From NCBI GenBank assembly GCA_001915545.1, contig MNQS01000123.1, forward strand, positions 1-37,260: DNA of 37,260 nucleotides, given 5' to 3'. The notes under the pieces are model-generated. The model saw only the letters and a list, made by a program, of their open reading frames with translations, was not told where the DNA came from and made no database searches. Position 1 is the first letter of the stretch. Each line of letters starts with the position of its first letter. Below are positions 33,985 through 37,260 of the stretch, one piece after another. The position numbers were made by a program, and so were the translations under genes. Source of the DNA: Bacteroides sp. 43_108 (GTDB lineage Bacteria; Bacteroidota; Bacteroidia; Bacteroidales; Bacteroidaceae).

Positions 33985-34260
33985 GCCCCAATCATGATTG
34001 CCACCCTATCTACTTATGCACAGTTGGAACGAGAGAATATAAAATTCCGTCTTAATAGTGGCAGGGCACAATATATTGCCAAAGGTGGTAAACTGGGAAG
34101 GAAAGTCGGAAGTACCAAAACAAAAGAGCAAAAGAAAGAAGAATACAAAGAAGTTATAGCCTTACTTAAAAAAGGTTATTCAATACGTAATATAGCTCAA
34201 CTATGTAATATAGGTATTAGTACAGTTCAAAGGTTAAAGAAAGATTTTGACATTCTATGA
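33961..34260 (+). pseudogene. C-terminal fragment of a serine recombinase (resolvase/invertase family)
   Basis: About 99 codons match the second part of a resolvase-type recombinase. They cover the end of the catalytic domain (FDTSAP, then a run to AQLERENIKFRLNSGRA, the long dimer helix), a GGKLGRKVGS hinge and a C-terminal helix-turn-helix (SIRNIAQLCNIGISTVQRLKKDF). The N-terminal 100 or so residues, including the nucleophilic serine, are missing. The frame stays open upstream only to about 33910, with no family resemblance before the left direct repeat. The DNA-binding half might still be made from an internal ATG (33994), but recombination activity is lost. Confidence 0.75.
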
Positions 34261-34581
34261 GTTATTTAATATTGCAAGGAATGCAAACAACGCAAACATC
34301 AATAAATAAAGAATAAACTCAAAACCAAAGATAATTATTCCTAATACAAAGAAAACCATAAATGCAACTATAATTTGTCTTTTATGGCTTTTGAAAAATT
34401 TTATATCTTCATCATTACATTCATAAATATCTCTATTTGTTTTTCTTCTCCTTGGTGTAGTATCAGAAATGACTGAAAAAGGTGCAGAAATTAAAGACGA
34501 TATAATCTTACTCCCTTTTTTAGTATGAGATTTCTTGAACATGCTACTTCTTAGCCTACGATTATTACCATTATACCCCAT
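34255..34581 (-). CDS. small putative membrane protein of unknown function
   Basis: A 108-residue protein with a basic N-terminal half rich in Lys, Arg and Ser (residues 1-70). Two adjacent hydrophobic segments follow (about 69-86 and 88-105), ending ILNNS. I recognise no family. It overlaps the end of the recombinase fragment by 6 bp on the opposite strand, lies inside the 25-bp direct repeats and is very AT-rich like the rest of the relic, so it was probably carried in with the element. An open frame of this length in AT-rich DNA could be spurious, but the protein composition looks genuine. Confidence 0.5.
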   Translation of the reverse strand: MGYNGNNRRLRSSMFKKSHTKKGSKIISSLISAPFSVISDTTPRRRKTNRDIYECNDEDIKFFKSHKRQIIVAFMVFFVLGIIIFGFEFILYLLMFALFAFLAILNNS

Positions 34582-34648
34582 AAAAATTAATTTTAAAGTT
34601 CACTGGTCAAATATACGAAAAATATTCAGCCTTTGCAATATAATATTG

Positions 34649-34673
34649 ATTGACACCAGTTTTTGACACCAGT
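34649..34673 (+). repeat. right 25-bp direct repeat
   Basis: Exact copy of the repeat at 33960-33984. Here it is not inside a recognisable gene and is followed by AGAAGTAGC rather than the recombinase-coding sequence. Confidence 0.8.
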
Positions 34674-34752
34674 AGAAGTAGCAACAATAAAAAAGCATAG
34701 TTAAAGTTCTTATAATAAACATAATACATTTAACTATAGGAACAATAAAATA

Positions 34753-34765
34753 ATCGAGTGGGAAT
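34753..34765 (+). repeat. right copy of the 13-bp guaA-end repeat (attR-like)
   Basis: ATCGAGTGGGAAT followed by AA, so the reading IEWE-stop (TAA) is preserved. This is probably the original 3' end of guaA, separated from the gene by the insertion. The strong terminator at 34794 directly follows and was probably guaA's own. Confidence 0.75.
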
Positions 34766-34793
34766 AAGAAACACACTCATCCTTTAGTATAGC

Positions 34794-34834
34794 AAAGAGG
34801 TTGTCTCAAAATTTGAGACAACCTCTTTCTTTTT
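34794..34834 (+). terminator. strong intrinsic terminator, presumed original guaA terminator
   Basis: A perfect 17-bp inverted repeat, AAAGAGGTTGTCTCAAA (34794-34810) and its complement (34812-34828), with a 1-base centre, is followed by CTTTTT on the plus strand. It abuts the stop of the convergent MATE gene (34833). On the minus strand there is no T run. Confidence 0.9.
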
Positions 34835-36206
34835 AGTTCAAAGCCAATCTCTTTTTCCGGATAAACAACCAGTAAGCCGTAAGCACCAGCAATCCGGTAA
34901 CCACCCACGACACCGGATACACCATCATCAGCACATCGTATCCTCTCCACACCGGCGATACCCCATACACCCAGACAATACGCAACAGGCAGGTTCCAAA
35001 CACCGTGAGCACGGCCGGAGTCAGCGATTTTCCCATTCCGCGCAACGACGAACCGGCAATCTCATAACTGCTGGCAATAAACTGACAGGCCAGCACAATG
35101 TGCATACGGATAGCCCCGAAATGATGCACCATCGGTACATCCGAAAAGAAACCCAGGAAGAAATCATCCTGCCAGGCAAAAAGCCAGTTGAAGGCTGCAC
35201 AGAAAGCCAGACTTGAGCCCATGCAAATCCAGAACACCCGATGCACCCGGTCCATTCTTCCGGCCCCATAGTTCTGGGCAATAAAGCTGATGGCTGCCCC
35301 GTTGAATCCCTGAATAATGAAATAACAATAATACTCAAAGTTGAGCGCAGCCGACGAACCGGCAATCGCATCGGCTCCGTAGCTGTTGATAGACGACTGC
35401 ACCACCACATTCGAAATGGAGAAAATCATACCCTGCACTCCAGCCGGCACTCCGATGCGCAGCATACGGCTCAACTCTACCCCATGAATCTTCATCTTGT
35501 CGAAATGCAACCGAAAAGGTTCTTTTTCCTTGCGCAGCAAACGAATGATTAAGGTAGCACTGACCGCATTGGCTATGCCCGTAGCTACAGCCACTCCTGC
35601 CACTCCCATGCCGAAGCCTATCACGAACAGCAGGTTCAGCAAAGTATTGACCACACCGGCCATGACCAGAATATACAACGGACGCCGCGTATCGCCCATG
35701 CTTCGCAAAATGGCAGCGCCGAAATTAAATGCCATGATAAAAGGCATTCCCAGGAAATAAATACGCAGGTAAGTCACCGCCTCATCTAGCACATCCGGCG
35801 GAGTGCCCATACATGTCAGAATCGGCCGGGCAGCCACCTGTCCCAATACCAGCAAAAAGAATCCGCTGAGAAGCGCCACCAACTGCACCGTACTGATGGC
35901 ATTGCGTATGCTCCTGTCGTCCTGCTGCCCGATGTGGTTCGAGATAATGGCACAGGCTCCCATGGAAACACCCATAAACAGGTTTATCAATAACCCGATG
36001 ACCGGCGCATTACTTCCCACGGCTGCCAGGGCCCTGCTTCCTACGAAGTGGCCCACTACTGCCACGTCCACCGAATTAAAAAGTTCCTGTAACAAACTGC
36101 TGGCTGCCAGCGGAAGGGCAAACAGCAAAATTTTCTTGAACAACGGCCCGTTCAGCATATCTATCTCATTACTTTGGGCACGTTTTTTAGTCACACTGTT
36201 ATCCAT
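34833..36206 (-). CDS. MATE-family multidrug/cation antiporter
   Basis: A 457-residue inner-membrane protein with about 12 TM segments in two homologous halves. It opens with the MATE start region (IDMLNGPLFKKILLFALPLAASSLLQELF) and carries the motif DVAVVGHFVGSRALAAVG in TM2. The second half repeats the pattern (GVPAGVQGMIFSISNVVVQSSINSYG). Family members export cationic drugs or metabolites using Na+ or H+ gradients; the substrate here is unknown. The start at 36206 (MDNSVTKK) is preferred over an in-frame ATG at 36236 that would overlap the -7 box. Confidence 0.92.
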   Translation of the reverse strand: MDNSVTKKRAQSNEIDMLNGPLFKKILLFALPLAASSLLQELFNSVDVAVVGHFVGSRALAAVGSNAPVIGLLINLFMGVSMGACAIISNHIGQQDDRSIRNAISTVQLVALLSGFFLLVLGQVAARPILTCMGTPPDVLDEAVTYLRIYFLGMPFIMAFNFGAAILRSMGDTRRPLYILVMAGVVNTLLNLLFVIGFGMGVAGVAVATGIANAVSATLIIRLLRKEKEPFRLHFDKMKIHGVELSRMLRIGVPAGVQGMIFSISNVVVQSSINSYGADAIAGSSAALNFEYYCYFIIQGFNGAAISFIAQNYGAGRMDRVHRVFWICMGSSLAFCAAFNWLFAWQDDFFLGFFSDVPMVHHFGAIRMHIVLACQFIASSYEIAGSSLRGMGKSLTPAVLTVFGTCLLRIVWVYGVSPVWRGYDVLMMVYPVSWVVTGLLVLTAYWLFIRKKRLALN

Positions 36207-36233
36207 CTTTTTTACCTTCTTCAAAATGCGCGG

Positions 36234-36241
36234 CAAAGTTA
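36234..36241 (-). promoter_or_regulatory. -7 box for the MATE gene
   Basis: The minus strand reads TAACTTTG, matching TAnnTTTG, 28 bp upstream of the preferred ATG at 36206. It overlaps the alternative ATG at 36236 and argues against that start. Confidence 0.55.
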
Positions 36242-36318
36242 CGGTAAAATTGAATAAGATGGATACAGGTAAACTTCTGTTTATCCATTATTAATCACCC
36301 AGCCACCTATAATTACCC

Positions 36319-36849
36319 TCATTCGTAGTTATTCTTATTAATCAGGTTTACCACTACCTTCACCATGACATCTTTTTCCTCGACCAGATTAAGCGCATCT
36401 TCTGATGTCAGTGCCTCCTGTGCCTTGACTGTACGGCCCAAAACCGTTACCAATTGCTTCAATTCAGTATAACGCTGTTCGGTCAAAACCTTATTGACGA
36501 CATAGCCTTTCACCAGATATTCTTTCAGCACCTTATTGGCCCATATACGAAACTGAGTACCTCGTTGGCTTTTTACACGATAACCCACGGAAATGATGAC
36601 ATCCAAAGAATAAAAGGCAACAGGTTGTTTCACTCCATCAACACGCAAAAAATGCGTGTTGTTCTCTTTTTCCAGTTCACCTTCGGAAAAGACATTATTG
36701 ATATGTTTTCTTATAGTCTTTTCATCTCTATCAAATAGATTGGCCATCTGGTTAGCTGAAAGCCATACAGTCTCGTCTTCTAATTTAACGTCAATGGATG
36801 TTTGTCCATCAGCGGTACGATAAATTACTATTTTATCATTCAATTCCAT
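36319..36849 (-). CDS. RhuM-family protein, short
   Basis: A 176-residue protein matching the N-terminal part of the RhuM ('virulence RhuM') family. It has the opening IVIYRTADGQTSIDVKLEDETVWL, the winged-helix-like ANLFDRDEKTIRKHINNVF, and the conserved core VAFYSLDVIISVGYRVKSQRGTQFRIWANKVL. Family members I know are about 330 residues, so roughly the C-terminal half is missing; it ends LINKNNYE. RhuM genes are common beside type I restriction and other defence genes in gut Bacteroidota. Biochemical function is not established. The start codon overlaps the end of an upstream coding remnant, suggesting it was once in an operon. Confidence 0.8.
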   Translation of the reverse strand: MELNDKIVIYRTADGQTSIDVKLEDETVWLSANQMANLFDRDEKTIRKHINNVFSEGELEKENNTHFLRVDGVKQPVAFYSLDVIISVGYRVKSQRGTQFRIWANKVLKEYLVKGYVVNKVLTEQRYTELKQLVTVLGRTVKAQEALTSEDALNLVEEKDVMVKVVVNLINKNNYE

Positions 36850-36955
36850 AACCCAATTTCCTAAACCGATTCAACAACTCTGTCATGCTTTCTTCTTCCT
36901 GTTTCAGTAAATTTGTAACTGCTTTGCCATGTTCTTTATTCTTCTTTTCTTTTAT
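36836..36955 (-). pseudogene. C-terminal remnant of an upstream gene overlapping rhuM
   Basis: Thirty-nine codons on the minus strand read like a charged protein tail (KEHGKAVTNLLKQEEESM, then TELLNRFRKLGYGIE, TGA at 36836-36838) and overlap the RhuM start by 14 bp in another frame. The frame closes with TGA TGA at about 36956-36961 and has no good start except an internal ATG at 36886. It is probably the end of a truncated neighbour; I cannot identify the family. Confidence 0.4.
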
Positions 36956-37260
36956 TCATCAGTTAAATTTACCTTAATAATATGCAGCTATCTCTATCCA
37001 TATTCTCTAAAAGATTGATTAGCATGCAATAATTACAAATTTAATGATTAAGCATGAGAAAAGCCAATGTTAAATTTAAAATATTAACAGCCTCCAGACC
37101 TTACCATCTAAACATACCTCCACACTTTCCCAACCCCTTAATCCCCAAACTGCAAACGAACTTCAGAGAAAACGCATCAAAATTTCTTTAACAGCATTTA
37201 GCTTTTTGATATTTATATAGCATTGATTATCAATCTATTATATTTGCATATATCTGTATT
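36956..37260. other. AT-rich gene-free end of the window
   Basis: No coding-like frame is seen on either strand. Near the right edge are a 13-bp palindrome ATTGATTATCAAT (37222-37234) and, 4 bp later, a plus-strand TATATTTG (37239-37246). These could be an operator and -7 box for a gene starting beyond the window. Confidence 0.4.

Larger units (their letters stand above)
33824..34765. mobile_element. relic of an element integrated at the 3' end of guaA
   Basis: About 0.94 kb lies between the two 13-bp copies of the guaA end. It is markedly more AT-rich than flanking genes. It holds only the C-terminal part of a serine recombinase, a small membrane-protein gene on the other strand, and two 25-bp direct repeats. 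No intact integrase remains, so it is probably the leftover of a larger island after internal deletion. The 3' end of guaA is a known insertion hotspot for islands in several bacteria. Confidence 0.65.

Overview
The window looks like chromosome from a gut Bacteroidales bacterium (Bacteroides/Phocaeicola type). Three things support this. Upstream regions carry the Bacteroidota -7 element TAnnTTTG (often with a TTTG-like -33 box) instead of TATAAT. Clear Shine-Dalgarno sequences are mostly absent. The order thrS-infC-rpmI-rplT followed by a structured RNA gene is typical of the order. Genus is an inference; no rRNA gene lies inside the window.

Left end (1-866): no protein gene. Two strong minus-strand promoters and an rRNA-leader-like segment read off the left edge, so a ribosomal RNA operon probably starts just outside. 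A strict 22-bp-period array of palindromes (602-711) follows. 867-3086 (+) is a tight three-gene run: K+-channel-like protein, free-standing tRNA-editing-like (SAD/AlaX) protein, and membrane-anchored DNA/RNA non-specific endonuclease.

3107-9315 (-) is an RND efflux operon (adaptor, AcrB-type pump, outer-membrane lipoprotein, then a small lipoprotein) beside a divergent AraC regulator. The pump gene is broken by a 1-nt deletion immediately after its proton-relay Asp-Asp, and the adaptor's lipoprotein signal is out of frame at an A7 run.

10442-24101 is the most coherent system: a MacB/FtsX-type ABC export operon on the minus strand (TolC-like, HlyD-like, three large permeases, one LolD/MacB-like ATPase) divergent from an NtrC-type response regulator and its histidine kinase. 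The shared promoter holds a sigma54 -24/-12-like element (21301-21316) and two 16-bp inverted repeats 21 bp apart centred about 90 and 111 bp upstream of the predicted start. That is the layout of an enhancer-activated operon. Two of the permeases have nearly identical ends and divergent middles, and a second 22-bp-period palindrome array (18436-18523) sits inside the operon.

24119-32085 (-) is housekeeping: lactonase-family lipoprotein, a 6S-like/Bacteroidales-1 RNA gene, rplT, rpmI, infC, thrS, a TPR protein, def and ruvX. guaA (32272-33825, +) has been used as an attachment site: its last 13 codon-region bases recur at 34753, bracketing a 0.9-kb AT-rich relic with the C-terminus of a serine recombinase and a small membrane protein. 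A MATE transporter, a shortened RhuM-family gene and the tail of another gene close the window.
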